Counted from the stretch's first letter, positions 1 to 7,776 are shown. The stretch: DNA of 12,056 bases from Microcaldota archaeon (GCA_021829015.1 JAJZOJ010000014.1:1-12056); one strand, 5' to 3'. Notes: generated by a model not told the origin, from the sequence alone. A program made the numbers and translations.

Positions 1-1323
1 ATCGTGAAGATAAGGATGCACAGCGGGGAGGAGAGATTGGGGCAGGTGCTCGACACCAGCGACAAGTTCGCCGTGGTGCAGGTATTCGGGCCTACGAACG
101 GGATAAACATAAGGGATACCACAGTCAGCTTCCTTGGGGAGACCTTCATGGTCAACGTTGGGGAGGGGATGCTCGGGAGGGTATTCGACGGGCAGGGAAG
201 GCCCAAGGACGGGGGCGGGCTGATATCCTCTGGGGCCAGGAAGGACATAAACGGGGAGCCGATAAACCCTGCCTCGAGGGCCATGCCGAGCGACTTCATA
301 GAAACCGGCATTTCGACGATAGACGGGTTGAACACGCTAGTAAGGGGGCAGAAGCTCCCGATATTCTCAGGTTCAGGATTGCCGCACAACGAGCTCACGG
401 CGCAGATAACCAGGCAGGCGAAGGTCAAGGGCTCCGGGGAGAACTTCGCGGTGGTGTTCGCAGGGATAGGCATAACATACGACGATGCGGAATACTTCAT
501 AACCGAGTTCAGGAAGACAGGGGCGCTCAAGAGGACTGTCGCGTTCATGAACCTGGCGAACGACCCAAGCATAGAGCGAATAATAACCCCGAGGATAGCC
601 CTGACCACGGCGGAGCACCTCGCATACGACAGGGGGATGCACGTCCTAGTTATACTCAACGACATGACGAACTACGCAGAGGCGCTCAGGGAATTGTCTA
701 GCGCTAGGCAGGAGGTACCCGGAAGGAGGGGATACCCCGGATACATGTACACGGACTTCGCATCGATATACGAAAGGGCTGGCATAATCAAGGGGAAGAA
801 GGGGAGCATAACGCAGCTCAACGTTGTCACGATGCCAAGCGACGACGTCACCCACCCGATACCCGACCTTACAGGCTACATAACCGAGGGGCAGATGTTC
901 CTGAGCAGGGACCTATACAACAAGGGTATATACCCGCCGATAAACCCGATGGGCTCCCTGTCAAGATTGATGAACAACGGGATCGGGAAGGACAAGACGA
1001 GAGAGGACCATAGGGGGGTCGCGGACCAATTGTACGGCGCATATGCCAGGGCGCAGGACGCCAAGGCCCTTGGCTCCATAGTTGGGGCTGAGGCGCTGAG
1101 CGAGAGCGACAGGAATTACCTATCGTTCGGGAATGAATTCGAGTCAAGGTTCATACGTCAGGGCGCATACGAGTCAAGGGACATAGAGAGCACATTGTCG
1201 ATAGGATGGGAGCTCCTCTCCTCGCTGCCCGAATCGGAGCTGACCAGGATAAAGGAGGAGTATGTCAAGAGGTACTACGGCCAGAGGCAGGGCAAGGAGC
1301 AGCATGAGAAGGGAGGGAAATGA
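1..1323 (+). CDS. atpB: A-type ATP synthase subunit B, 5' truncated by window edge
   Basis: Non-catalytic nucleotide-binding subunit of the A1 head of the archaeal A1Ao ATP synthase, acting on the cytoplasmic face of the membrane. The visible 440 codons align with the family from the end of the N-terminal beta-barrel onward. The first codons (I-V-K-I-R) correspond to the internal E-I-V-E-I-R segment of relatives, so roughly 35-40 residues lie outside the window and the GTG at position 4 is not the real start. Seen in order: the degenerate P-loop region [10 protein letters not shown] (about visible residues 121-130), the [16 protein letters not shown] segment, [15 protein letters not shown], and the [20 protein letters not shown] signature. 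The degenerate loop, lacking GKT, separates B from catalytic A. Its TGA overlaps the atpD start as ATGA, implying coupled translation. Very confident. Confidence 0.97.
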   Translation: MVKIRMHSGEERLGQVLDTSDKFAVVQVFGPTNGINIRDTTVSFLGETFMVNVGEGMLGRVFDGQGRPKDGGGLISSGARKDINGEPINPASRAMPSDFIETGISTIDGLNTLVRGQKLPIFSGSGLPHNELTAQITRQAKVKGSGENFAVVFAGIGITYDDAEYFITEFRKTGALKRTVAFMNLANDPSIERIITPRIALTTAEHLAYDRGMHVLVILNDMTNYAEALRELSSARQEVPGRRGYPGYMYTDFASIYERAGIIKGKKGSITQLNVVTMPSDDVTHPIPDLTGYITEGQMFLSRDLYNKGIYPPINPMGSLSRLMNNGIGKDKTREDHRGVADQLYGAYARAQDAKALGSIVGAEALSESDRNYLSFGNEFESRFIRQGAYESRDIESTLSIGWELLSSLPESELTRIKEEYVKRYYGQRQGKEQHEKGGK

Positions 1324-1955
1324 GCGCGATGATAAGCCCCACAAGGATGAACCTCATAACCACTAAGCGCAGGAGGACGCTAGCGAAGAAGGGCTACAAC
1401 GTCCTGAAGCGCAAGAGGGAGGTGCTCGTCATGGAGTTCCTCAAGCTCCTCAAGCAGTCGAGGCAGGACAGGAGCAGGATGAACGAGATAATACAGAACG
1501 CCTACAAGTCAGTCACGATGGCCAGCGCCTATGTCGGGGACTTCGAGCTCCAGAGCGCCGCGATGCACGTTCCCGAGGCTGAGCGGATAGAGATAGGGCT
1601 CAAGGGCATCATGGGCGTCAGGATACCAGACGTGGCCAGGGAGAGGGAGATAGGGAAACTCTCCTACAACCTCATATCGACGAGCATAGCTGTTGACGAC
1701 ATAAACGAATCCTTCAATACCGCGCTGGAGACGATAGTCGACGTGGCGCAGAGGGAGCTGGGGCTCAAGAGGCTTGCGATAGAGATAGAGAAGGTGAAGA
1801 GGAGGGTCAATGCCCTGGACTACAGGGTCATGCCAGAGCTGACAAGGAGGTCCAAGTACATATCCATGAGGCTTGAGGAGATGGACAGGGACAGCTTCTC
1901 AGCGCTCAAGCACGTGAAGAGGAGGCTGGAAAGGGAGAATGATGGCAGTAAGTGA
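1320..1955 (+). CDS. atpD: A-type ATP synthase subunit D (central stalk)
   Basis: Central rotor-stalk subunit that couples rotation of the membrane ring to the A3B3 head. At 211 aa it has the normal family length and shows the N-terminal signature with S-P-T-R-M-N-L followed by the basic segment [14 protein letters not shown]. Most of the protein is long charged amphipathic helix, consistent with the two-helix coiled coil of subunit D (residues about 10-75 and 115-205). The ATG at 1320 overlaps the atpB stop by 4 nt. A second in-frame ATG (codon 4) is also possible, as family members often begin close to the S-P-T motif. It is the last ATPase gene here; a new promoter-like box follows in the 56-nt gap before the glycosylation genes. 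Confidence 0.95.
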   Translation: MSAMISPTRMNLITTKRRRTLAKKGYNVLKRKREVLVMEFLKLLKQSRQDRSRMNEIIQNAYKSVTMASAYVGDFELQSAAMHVPEAERIEIGLKGIMGVRIPDVAREREIGKLSYNLISTSIAVDDINESFNTALETIVDVAQRELGLKRLAIEIEKVKRRVNALDYRVMPELTRRSKYISMRLEEMDRDSFSALKHVKRRLERENDGSK

Positions 1956-1980
1956 CCCCCTGCGCCATAGATTCAGGTAG

Positions 1981-1990
1981 GCTTAAAAAG
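1981..1990 (+). promoter_or_regulatory. TATA-like box upstream of the AglH-type gene
   Basis: GCTTAAAAAG lies 22-31 nt before the ATG at 2012, in the short gap after atpD. The spacing fits an archaeal TATA box driving a leaderless or nearly leaderless transcript. The same 10-mer recurs at 3143-3152 before the next gene. No Shine-Dalgarno is seen before 2012, which supports leaderless initiation. Assigned by position and AT content only. Confidence 0.45.
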
Positions 1991-2011
1991 GTTAATTTGC
2001 TATCTTAACTG

Positions 2012-3052
2012 ATGGCTTATCATTCGTTTCTGACTGTAATATTGCCTGCAGCGTTCGCGCTGATAGCAACGGTCCTTGCCCTCAAATTCATAATGCCGTA
2101 CTTCTATGGCGCTGGGATCGTAGCGGAGGACAGGAACAAGGAGAGGGTCAGGAGGCTTCCCGGAAGCGGGGGCATGGCTGTCGCATTCGGCATAACCGTG
2201 GGCATACTCGCATACACCTTCGGCGCATCATTCATATTCGCCCCGGTGATAAGCATAGAGGACATACTCGCGGCTGCTATCTCCATAGTGCTCATAGCCG
2301 CCGTGGGATTCATGGACGACCTCAACGTGAAGGCGAAGAGGGTGCAGGTTACGGGCATGAAGGGAATAAACGCCGGGCTTAAGCAGTGGCAGAAGCCCCT
2401 GCTCACGATAATAGGGGCGCTGCCCCTCATGGCGGTCAATGCAGGGGTCAGCAGCGTCGCGCTCCCGTTCATAGGGCAGGTCAACCTCGGGATAATATAC
2501 CCGATAATCGTTATACCGCTAGTGGTAATATTCGTATCCAATGCCTACAACCTGCTTGGCGGGTTCAACGGCCTCGAGGGCTCCATGGGCCTCGTGGCCT
2601 CGATAGGATTCATAATATACTTCTACGCCTTCGGCAACCCTGTGGGGTTGTTCCTATCCTCGGTGCTAGCCGGATCCCTAGTCGCCTTCCTGCTATTCAA
2701 CTGGTATCCCGCGAAGGTGCTCCCGGGAGACAGCTTCACATACTGCGTCGGGGGAGCGCTCATAGCGATAATGGTGATGGGGCAGGCGGAGGCCTTCGGG
2801 GTCATACTGTTCATACCGTGGATAGTGGAGTTCATGCTCCACGCGAGGAAGAAATTCAAGGTGACCGACCTCGGGATAAGGCAGGGGGACGGGACCCTCA
2901 AGGCGCCCTACGGAAAAAGCATATACAGCCTGACCCACGTCATGATGAACCTCAGGAGATGCAGGGAGAAGGACGTGACGATAATGCTTGCTGGGGTGGA
3001 GGTGGCGTTCGTTTTGCTGGCCATACTCCTGAAGATGCACGGGCTGCTGTGA
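2012..3052 (+). CDS. aglH: Alg7/AglH-type UDP-GlcNAc:dolichyl-phosphate GlcNAc-1-phosphotransferase
   Basis: Polytopic membrane enzyme of the polyprenyl-phosphate N-acetylhexosamine-1-phosphotransferase (GT4/MraY-WecA-Alg7) family. It moves a sugar 1-phosphate, probably GlcNAc-1-P, from UDP to dolichyl phosphate, the first step of lipid-linked glycan assembly. The 346 aa hold about ten hydrophobic segments. Family motifs visible are G-F-M-D-D-L-N (Asp102-Asp103, Mg/substrate), N-A-Y-N-L-L-G-G-F-N-G-L-E-G (177-190, the eukaryote/archaea-style version), F-N-W-Y-P...G-D-S-F (229-242) and a basic H-A-R-K-K-F loop (277-282). The last two resemble eukaryotic Alg7 more than bacterial MraY. The exact sugar cannot be read from sequence. 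Own promoter likely at 1981-1990; it heads the glycan block. Confidence 0.88.
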   Translation: MAYHSFLTVILPAAFALIATVLALKFIMPYFYGAGIVAEDRNKERVRRLPGSGGMAVAFGITVGILAYTFGASFIFAPVISIEDILAAAISIVLIAAVGFMDDLNVKAKRVQVTGMKGINAGLKQWQKPLLTIIGALPLMAVNAGVSSVALPFIGQVNLGIIYPIIVIPLVVIFVSNAYNLLGGFNGLEGSMGLVASIGFIIYFYAFGNPVGLFLSSVLAGSLVAFLLFNWYPAKVLPGDSFTYCVGGALIAIMVMGQAEAFGVILFIPWIVEFMLHARKKFKVTDLGIRQGDGTLKAPYGKSIYSLTHVMMNLRRCREKDVTIMLAGVEVAFVLLAILLKMHGLL

Positions 3053-3132
3053 TTAGGATCCATTGCGCTGACCCGATGATATTTAAATGCCAATTCCGAT
3101 AACATATGCAGGCTGAAACGCCTGGAAAAAAG

Positions 3133-3152
3133 GCAATTTATAGCTTAAAAAG
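3133..3152 (+). promoter_or_regulatory. Candidate promoter before the GT2 synthase
   Basis: The 109-nt gap after the AglH-type gene is AT-rich. AATTTATA at 3135-3142 sits 20-27 nt before the ATG at 3162 and runs into a GCTTAAAAAG copy (3143-3152). A stronger-looking box, ATATTTAAAT, lies further up at 3079-3088 and would give a leader of about 50 nt. Which one is used cannot be told from sequence. Confidence 0.4.
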
Positions 3153-3161
3153 AGAATCTGC

Positions 3162-4709
3162 ATGGCGGGAAAGATTTGGAGCAGGGAGCAGCTGTGGAGG
3201 CTGTTTACGGTAGCGATATTCCTAACTCTATCCATAGCCGGGTTCGGCTTCTCCGTGTACCTTTTCTTCGTGGCAAAGACCGTCATGCTGTATGTCATAG
3301 CGATGCTGTTCCTGCTGCTTTCGGTCATATCTGGATTCTTCAACGTAATGGCGTCCTATTGGTACTACAAGTCGTTCGATTACGACCTGTACGTCAGTGA
3401 GACCACCAAGGCGCTCAGGCCGATGAGGAGCTTCCCGGCTGTGAGCGTTGTCATGCCTACCCATGACGAGAGCCCTGCGATGATAAGGCGCAACATAAAG
3501 AGGCTCAAGGCGCTCAGGTACCCCAAGGGCAGGCTGAACCTGTACCTGCTGAACGACTCAAACGATGCGCGCATCAAGTCGGAGCTCGAGAGGGCCTGCA
3601 GGGATCTCGGGATAACTTTCATATACAGAAGCACTAACAAGGGCTTCAAGGCAGGTGCGATAAACAATTTCCTGAAGCACACGAAGGACGAGTACATAGC
3701 GATATTCGACGCCGACGAGTACCTCGTGGACCGCAACTTCCTGCTTGACGTTATGCCGTATTTCCAGGACAAAGGCATATCCTACGTGCAGACGGAAAAA
3801 AGGTACAGGAAAGGCACCTTCTTCTCCGATTCAGTCGACATATTCGACGCGTTCTTCTTCAGGTTCATAGAGACCGCGAGGGCGATGGACCACACCGCGA
3901 TATTCTCGGGGTCGTGCGGCGTGATAAGGAGGTCGGTGATAGACTCTGTTGGGGGAATGCCTGAATACGCTATAGAGGACACATTCTTCAGCCTGGAGTC
4001 GGACCTGAAGGGATACAGGGGCTTCTACCTGCCCAAGGTATACGCAAGGGGGGAGCCGATAAGGACCTTCTCCAAGCTCGCGAAGCAGCAGTGGCGCTAC
4101 AACTTCGGCGACACCCAGTTCATACTTTACTACCTCAGCAAGCCGGAGCGCAAGGCGAAGGACCTGCTTGCGAAGATAAACTACATGGCCCACGGCTTCG
4201 GCCTGAACTACCTGTCGGTGATGCTCATACTCTTCACCGTGCTTTCCACCGCGATAGTGTTCTCATCGCTGCCGTTCGCCCACATAAACCTATCGATATT
4301 CTCGATAACGCACTTGGGGATGCTCGAGATAGCCGAGCTCCTGGGGCTGTTCGCCTTCATACTATCGATGTTCGCCCCAGCGATACTCACGAAGATATAC
4401 TTCAAGTCCTTCAGGAAGGGCGTAATGGTCTTCCTGCTCAACTACGCGCTTGCGTTCGTCAGGGCTAAGGCTGCGATATCCGTATTCTTCGGCAAGGAGA
4501 AGCGCCTCAACTGGACTAGCAGATCAGAATCCAACTCAAGCATACTCAGGGTGATATCCAAGACTCGCGTCGAGATGGCTTTCGTCGGGATAATGTCTGG
4601 CCTTGGGCTTTTCGCGCTCATGCAGAACAACATCGCAGGCGGCATATGGCTAATATGGTACGGGGTAATGTATTCGCTAACAACGATATTCCTGTACAAG
4701 TACGGCTGA
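3162..4709 (+). CDS. Membrane-bound family 2 glycosyltransferase (cellulose synthase-like)
   Basis: Processive-type or lipid-linked GT2 enzyme with a cytoplasmic catalytic domain between membrane helices, expected to polymerise or transfer sugars from a nucleotide donor. Two N-terminal hydrophobic helices (about 13-37 and 41-65) are followed by the GT-A domain. It has V-V-M-P-T-H-D-E (97-103), L-N-D-S-N-D (130-135), N-K-G-F-K-A-G-A-I-N-N (159-169), D-A-D (183-185, metal/UDP) and an I-E-D base motif (271-273). K-Q-Q-W-R-Y (308-313) occupies the place of the Q-x-x-R-W motif of BcsA-type synthases, with W and R transposed relative to the canonical order. Four or more C-terminal helices span about 345-515. 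Donor and product are not predictable. Downstream genes follow at 9-11 nt, so it likely heads a three-gene operon. Confidence 0.88.
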   Translation: MAGKIWSREQLWRLFTVAIFLTLSIAGFGFSVYLFFVAKTVMLYVIAMLFLLLSVISGFFNVMASYWYYKSFDYDLYVSETTKALRPMRSFPAVSVVMPTHDESPAMIRRNIKRLKALRYPKGRLNLYLLNDSNDARIKSELERACRDLGITFIYRSTNKGFKAGAINNFLKHTKDEYIAIFDADEYLVDRNFLLDVMPYFQDKGISYVQTEKRYRKGTFFSDSVDIFDAFFFRFIETARAMDHTAIFSGSCGVIRRSVIDSVGGMPEYAIEDTFFSLESDLKGYRGFYLPKVYARGEPIRTFSKLAKQQWRYNFGDTQFILYYLSKPERKAKDLLAKINYMAHGFGLNYLSVMLILFTVLSTAIVFSSLPFAHINLSIFSITHLGMLEIAELLGLFAFILSMFAPAILTKIYFKSFRKGVMVFLLNYALAFVRAKAAISVFFGKEKRLNWTSRSESNSSILRVISKTRVEMAFVGIMSGLGLFALMQNNIAGGIWLIWYGVMYSLTTIFLYKYG

Positions 4710-4718
4710 GGGGTTGAG

Positions 4719-5474
4719 ATGATAAAACGCGCTGTTATAACCTCGGCAGGCAACGGCACAAGGATGCGCCCCATATCCAACGTCATACCAAAGGCGCTGC
4801 TCCCGATCTTCAAGACCTTCGAATCCAAGAGGTACCCTACCCCGCTCATAGAGATAGTCGCGTCCTCGCTAAGGGATGCGGGGGTCTCGCAGTTCTGCGT
4901 AGTAGTCGGCGCAAAGGGGCGCATGCTAGCCGATTACCTATTCGAGAAGAACGTCACGTTCGTGTTCCAGAAGGAACCGAAAGGATTCGGGGATGCGGTA
5001 TTGCAGGCAGAGGAGTTCGCATCTTCGGAGCCGTTCTTCCTGCATGTGGACGACGGACTACTGACCGGGGGGTATAAGGAAGCTTCCGTTATCTTCTCCG
5101 AGCTAAACCCTGCATGCCTGCTCTTCCTGTCAAGGGTGGAGAACCCGAGAATGTTCGGGGTGGTCGAGGCGGAGCGCTACAGGGACATGGAGGGCCATAA
5201 GGTATTCAGGATCAAGGGCGTCCAGGAGAAGCCGGATGAGCCGAAATCCGATCTTGCGATATGCGGGATGTACGTATTCTCGGGAAGCCTCTTCGGTAAG
5301 ATAAGGGAATCGGAGCCGCACAAAGGCGAGGTGCAGCTTACAACCGCGATACAGAAGCTTATAGACAGCGGCATGGAGGCGTACGGCATGCTTCTCGAGG
5401 ATGAGAAGTGGCTCGATCTCGGGAACCCGGAGAATTACTTCGATGCTTTGAATTATTCCTACCATAACCTCTGA
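4719..5474 (+). CDS. Sugar-1-phosphate nucleotidyltransferase (GalU/RfbA-like)
   Basis: Cytoplasmic enzyme that makes an NDP-sugar from an NTP and a sugar 1-phosphate, feeding the adjacent glycosyltransferases. Its 251 aa cover a compact nucleotidyltransferase domain. Seen: T-S-A-G-N-G-T-R-M-R-P (8-18) with Lys25 in the I-P-K-A-L-L-P signature, Q-K-E-P-K-G-F-G-D-A-V (84-94), a metal-site Asp pair in H-V-D-D-G (109-113; most relatives read G-D-D or G-D-x here), F-G-V-V (146-149), Q-E-K-P (169-172), G-E-V-Q-L-T (203-208) and W-L-D-L-G-N-P (231-237). E-V-Q-L-T-T-A-I and the final L-D-L-G-N-P resemble GalU/AglF uridylyltransferases, but a thymidylyltransferase cannot be excluded. There is no left-handed helix tail, so it is not GlmU-like. 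Starts 9 nt after the GT2 synthase, with a weak AGGGG ahead of the ATG. Confidence 0.85.
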   Translation: MIKRAVITSAGNGTRMRPISNVIPKALLPIFKTFESKRYPTPLIEIVASSLRDAGVSQFCVVVGAKGRMLADYLFEKNVTFVFQKEPKGFGDAVLQAEEFASSEPFFLHVDDGLLTGGYKEASVIFSELNPACLLFLSRVENPRMFGVVEAERYRDMEGHKVFRIKGVQEKPDEPKSDLAICGMYVFSGSLFGKIRESEPHKGEVQLTTAIQKLIDSGMEAYGMLLEDEKWLDLGNPENYFDALNYSYHNL

Positions 5475-5485
5475 GCGATGAGTGC

Positions 5486-6184
5486 ATGTCAATGAAAGGC
5501 GAAACCGTAAGCGTGATAATGCCTGTGTACAACGAGGAGCGCACTCTGAAAGCAATCGTCTCCAGGGTGCTTGCCCAGAGATTCGTTGACGAGCTCATAA
5601 TAGTAGACGACTTCTCCAGTGACGGAACACCAAAAATAATCGCAGCCCTTGCCGGTAAGAACAAGAGGATAAGGGCGATAAGGAACAGGAGGAACATGGG
5701 CAAGGGATATTCTGTAAGGGCCGGGCTTAAAATCGCCAGGGATGGCATAATAATAATACAGGACGCGGACCTAGAATACTACCCTGAGGACTATGCGGCC
5801 ATGATAAAGGCCCTGGGGCCCAAAAACTTCGTCCTGGGAAGGAGGACGCTGCAGAAGAGCACCGGGCACAGGTATGCGCTGTCCGCCTTCGCGAATGACC
5901 TCTTCTCAATGGAGTTCAACATCATGTACGGCACATCGATAAAGGACATCAACACCTGCTACAAGGTATTCAGGAAGAGCATGATAGACGTCAGCGCGCT
6001 AAGGGCGAACGATTTCAGGGGAGACCCTGAGATACTTGTCAACCTGGTAAGGAACGGCTACTCCGCAAGGGAGGTGCTGGTGAGGTACAGGGGAAGGACG
6101 TTCGCCGAGGGAAAGAAGATAAACGCCAAGGACGCCGTTAAGCAGGGGGCCTTCATCCTCTGGAGCAGAATCTCAGGCAAGTAG
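5486..6184 (+). CDS. DPM1-like family 2 glycosyltransferase (dolichyl-phosphate hexose synthase type)
   Basis: GT2 enzyme of the dolichol-phosphate mannosyl/glucosyltransferase group. The expected reaction is transfer of one hexose from an NDP-sugar to dolichyl phosphate, giving a lipid-linked donor. Its 232 aa form a single GT-A domain without membrane helices. Seen: V-S-V-I-M-P-V-Y-N-E-E (8-18), I-I-V-D-D-F-S-S-D-G-T (38-48), N-M-G-K-G (70-74), Q-D-A-D-L-E-Y (92-98, DxD metal site), the Y-K-V-F-R block of the DPM1 family, and R-G-D-P-E-I before the C-terminal helix. It starts 11 nt after the nucleotidyltransferase stop. ATG at 5486 is taken; a second in-frame ATG lies two codons on. The same-operon nucleotidyltransferase may supply its donor. 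The sugar is unknown. Confidence 0.87.
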   Translation: MSMKGETVSVIMPVYNEERTLKAIVSRVLAQRFVDELIIVDDFSSDGTPKIIAALAGKNKRIRAIRNRRNMGKGYSVRAGLKIARDGIIIIQDADLEYYPEDYAAMIKALGPKNFVLGRRTLQKSTGHRYALSAFANDLFSMEFNIMYGTSIKDINTCYKVFRKSMIDVSALRANDFRGDPEILVNLVRNGYSAREVLVRYRGRTFAEGKKINAKDAVKQGAFILWSRISGK

Positions 6185-6231
6185 CTCCAGACCGTCTGCG
6201 CAGGGATAAGTGCCTGCGGCGCGGCCCGATG

Positions 6232-6780
6232 TCATTCGCTCCGCAAGGTCCGCTCCAGCGCCCTATTGTATGTAGTTATTGATGGATCGTTGCGCAGCTG
6301 GCTGAGCCTCTTTTCGTTCTCTAATTTCTTTCTGGCAATGTCAAGCACCTCGGGCTTTATGCCCTTCCTCTCCCACGAGGTCAGCCCCCAGTCCCTCCTG
6401 ATTAGTTCGGCCAATGCCTCTGCGGCAACGTTTCCAGGCATGTATTTTTTCCATACTATTGGCTGTTGGCCCCCAGGACCAAGGGGCATGTTGAGCGGAT
6501 CAGGCATGTGCAGGTGCTTTTCCGAGTTATTGTAGATGTCGAGGATGTACATCGTTGGCGTATTGGGATTCTCTATCGCCGCGCGCCTTGCGTTGTGCAG
6601 CTTGGCGGGGTTGTGCGGATCGCGCTGGAGCTCCACCATTTCCATTATTCTTTCCGGATGCCTCTCCTTCCGTATCTTACCGGCCGCTTCAGTCCCGATA
6701 TGAAGATTGTCCCAGCCGCGCTGGAATTCGTCTATGAACCTTTTCCCCTCCCTTGACACTGCGCGCTTTGTAGTGCCCAC
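6232..6780 (-). CDS. Hypothetical protein, 182 aa
   Basis: I do not recognise this family. The frame is open for 182 codons with the same AUA/AGG-rich usage as neighbouring genes. It has a charged, mostly helical composition with no membrane segment and no signal peptide. A central Gly/Pro-rich stretch, L-G-P-G-G-Q-Q-P-I-V-W-K-K-Y-M-P-G (about residues 101-117), separates an N-terminal helical half from a C-terminal half ending in basic helices. The start taken is GTG at 6780. It has no Shine-Dalgarno, but a TATA-like GCATAAAAA lies 31-39 nt upstream (6811-6819 on the plus strand), so a leaderless transcript is plausible. It converges with the glycan operon; 47 nt separate the stop codons. 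It is soluble and probably cytoplasmic; function unknown. Confidence 0.72.
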   Translation of the reverse strand: MGTTKRAVSREGKRFIDEFQRGWDNLHIGTEAAGKIRKERHPERIMEMVELQRDPHNPAKLHNARRAAIENPNTPTMYILDIYNNSEKHLHMPDPLNMPLGPGGQQPIVWKKYMPGNVAAEALAELIRRDWGLTSWERKGIKPEVLDIARKKLENEKRLSQLRNDPSITTYNRALERTLRSE

Positions 6781-6810
6781 AACATCACCAATAGTAGTGG
6801 CCCAGAGGGA

Positions 6811-6819
6811 TTTTTATGC
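6811..6819 (-). promoter_or_regulatory. TATA-like box for the 182-aa hypothetical gene
   Basis: On the minus strand this reads GCATAAAAA, 31-39 nt before the GTG start at 6780, the spacing of a leaderless archaeal promoter. It lies in the 181-nt gap between two divergent genes. Assigned by position only. Confidence 0.4.
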
Positions 6820-6904
6820 ATTTCCGTGCCACTTGCATGGTTTATATTCCTGCCGGATGGCATTTTGAAGCGATACTGCGGCGCGGCAGGGGCAGAATCA
6901 GTAG

Positions 6905-6956
6905 AATATTTATATTTGGGAATGCGATGCTATTACGTACTTTTATTCAAGGTGAG
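6905..6956 (+). promoter_or_regulatory. Promoter-like box and Shine-Dalgarno for the nuclease-fold gene
   Basis: AATATTTATATTT (6905-6917) is a good TATA-like box about 45 nt before the ATG at 6962; a second AT-rich box, TTTTATT, lies at 6941-6947. AAGGTGAG at 6949-6956 is a full-strength archaeal Shine-Dalgarno, with 6 nt between GGTGA and the ATG. It decides the start at 6962 over the out-of-frame ATG at 6958. This gene is therefore led, unlike several leaderless neighbours. Confidence 0.55.
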
Positions 6957-6961
6957 CATGA

Positions 6962-7615
6962 ATGCAGCGCTTCAACAGGGGACATAGGGACAAGACCGAG
7001 CCGGAAGGCCTTAGGGTGCTGAAATTGAGGCAGGCCATGCCGAATATAGGCATGATAGACGCGATGCTAATAACCGAGAGGAACAACTCTACGCTGGAAG
7101 ACAAGATATGCGGCGCCACGCTGCACAGCGGTACGAAAGTCAGGAGCATCTTCGAGGAGGTAATGAAATGCGCATTCCTTGCCGAAGGCTGCAGGGTCAT
7201 GTACGAGCCATTTTCATTCCCATTGCAGGGCAACGGAAGCGCAGAGAGAATGTACACATACACCCCTGATTTCATAATGCTCGAGTACATGATGGGCGGC
7301 AGGCCGATAGCCATAGAGCCGCACAACCCTGACCTGATAAGCATTAAATATCTTGACAAGCTGAAAAAGGCAGAGGATAAGTACGGGCTCTACGTGGTCC
7401 TGTGCACGTCCGACACCTTTTACGATACGCGCCAATACAGCGAAAAGACCATGAAACGCGTAAGCGAATGGTGGAGCGTAGGGCGTGACAGGCATGGGTT
7501 TATCAAGGTTGGCAATGTGGTTGATAACATAAGGAGCATAGTTCAAAGGGCCGAGAGGGCGGAGGGGCGCCAGGTGGCCATGCTCCTGAGGGAGCGGCTC
7601 GGCGTGCAGCGGTGA
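6962..7615 (+). CDS. PD-(D/E)XK nuclease-fold-like protein
   Basis: Putative nuclease or nuclease-derived protein, 217 aa. The core looks like the restriction-endonuclease fold. It has an acidic helix R-S-I-F-E-E-V-M (61-68), a beta-hairpin ending in Y-T-P-D-F-I-M-L (100-107) with the fold's Asp103, then R-P-I-A-I-E-P-H (114-121), where Glu119-x-His121 occupies the usual (D/E)-x-K site. A further strand, Y-V-V-L-C-T-S-D (144-151), follows. Lys to His in the third position means catalytic activity is uncertain. The N-terminal 55 residues are unassigned. The start is supported by a perfect AGGTGA-type Shine-Dalgarno 6 nt upstream. The frame stays open for 45 more sense codons beyond the TGA (see 7616-7753). 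Role (repair, restriction, mobile element) cannot be named; the fold call comes from motif spacing only. Confidence 0.6.
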   Translation: MQRFNRGHRDKTEPEGLRVLKLRQAMPNIGMIDAMLITERNNSTLEDKICGATLHSGTKVRSIFEEVMKCAFLAEGCRVMYEPFSFPLQGNGSAERMYTYTPDFIMLEYMMGGRPIAIEPHNPDLISIKYLDKLKKAEDKYGLYVVLCTSDTFYDTRQYSEKTMKRVSEWWSVGRDRHGFIKVGNVVDNIRSIVQRAERAEGRQVAMLLRERLGVQR

Positions 7616-7753
7616 AAGTCCGCAGGGCATAAAACATTATGGGATTTTGGCAGGGGCGGCATAGTACTGATAGACGAGTTCAACACCCCGTTGAAGATAT
7701 CGAGGGCGGAGCTGGACCAGCGGAGCGCAAAGCTGCTTGACATGGCGATATGA
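7616..7753 (+). pseudogene. In-frame 45-codon extension after the nuclease-like TGA
   Basis: Directly after the TGA at 7613-7615 the same frame continues for 45 sense codons to the next TGA at 7751-7753. The predicted peptide looks protein-like, e.g. G-G-I-V-L-I-D-E-F-N-T-P-L-K-I-S-R-A followed by E-L-D-Q-R-S-A-K-L-L-D-M-A-I. It uses the local codon style (AUA, AGG, AAG). There is no ATG or GTG start in this frame before its one late ATG, and no Shine-Dalgarno. It is therefore best read as the C-terminus of a longer ancestral gene cut by a nonsense change, or as readthrough. A chance open frame of this length is possible but its composition argues against that. Confidence 0.4.
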
Positions 7754-7776
7754 ATCTGCCGCATGGCAGATTGCGC

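Noticed and set aside
869..1147. Antisense frames within atpB
   Set aside because: Low-complexity shadow composition; atpB is unmistakable on the plus strand.
4..1323. GTG at position 4 as the true atpB start
   Set aside because: The first codons align with an internal region of subunit B, and the N-terminal beta-barrel would be missing; the gene is cut by the window edge.
2104..2541. 145-codon open frame antisense to the AglH-type gene
   Set aside because: Its composition (runs of M, S, T, I) is what the reverse of a hydrophobic membrane gene gives. No family motif, and the sense gene is clear.
2386..3102. 238-codon open frame in another forward frame of the AglH-type gene
   Set aside because: Arg/Gly/Pro-rich shadow of the real frame, which holds all the family motifs.
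4442..4924. 160-codon antisense frame spanning the GT2/nucleotidyltransferase junction
   Set aside because: Overlaps two well-supported genes and shows no recognisable domain.
6191..6222. CGCAGG/CCTGCG hairpin after the glycan operon as a terminator
   Set aside because: Only 6 bp with an 8-nt loop and no T tract; could be chance in GC-rich sequence.
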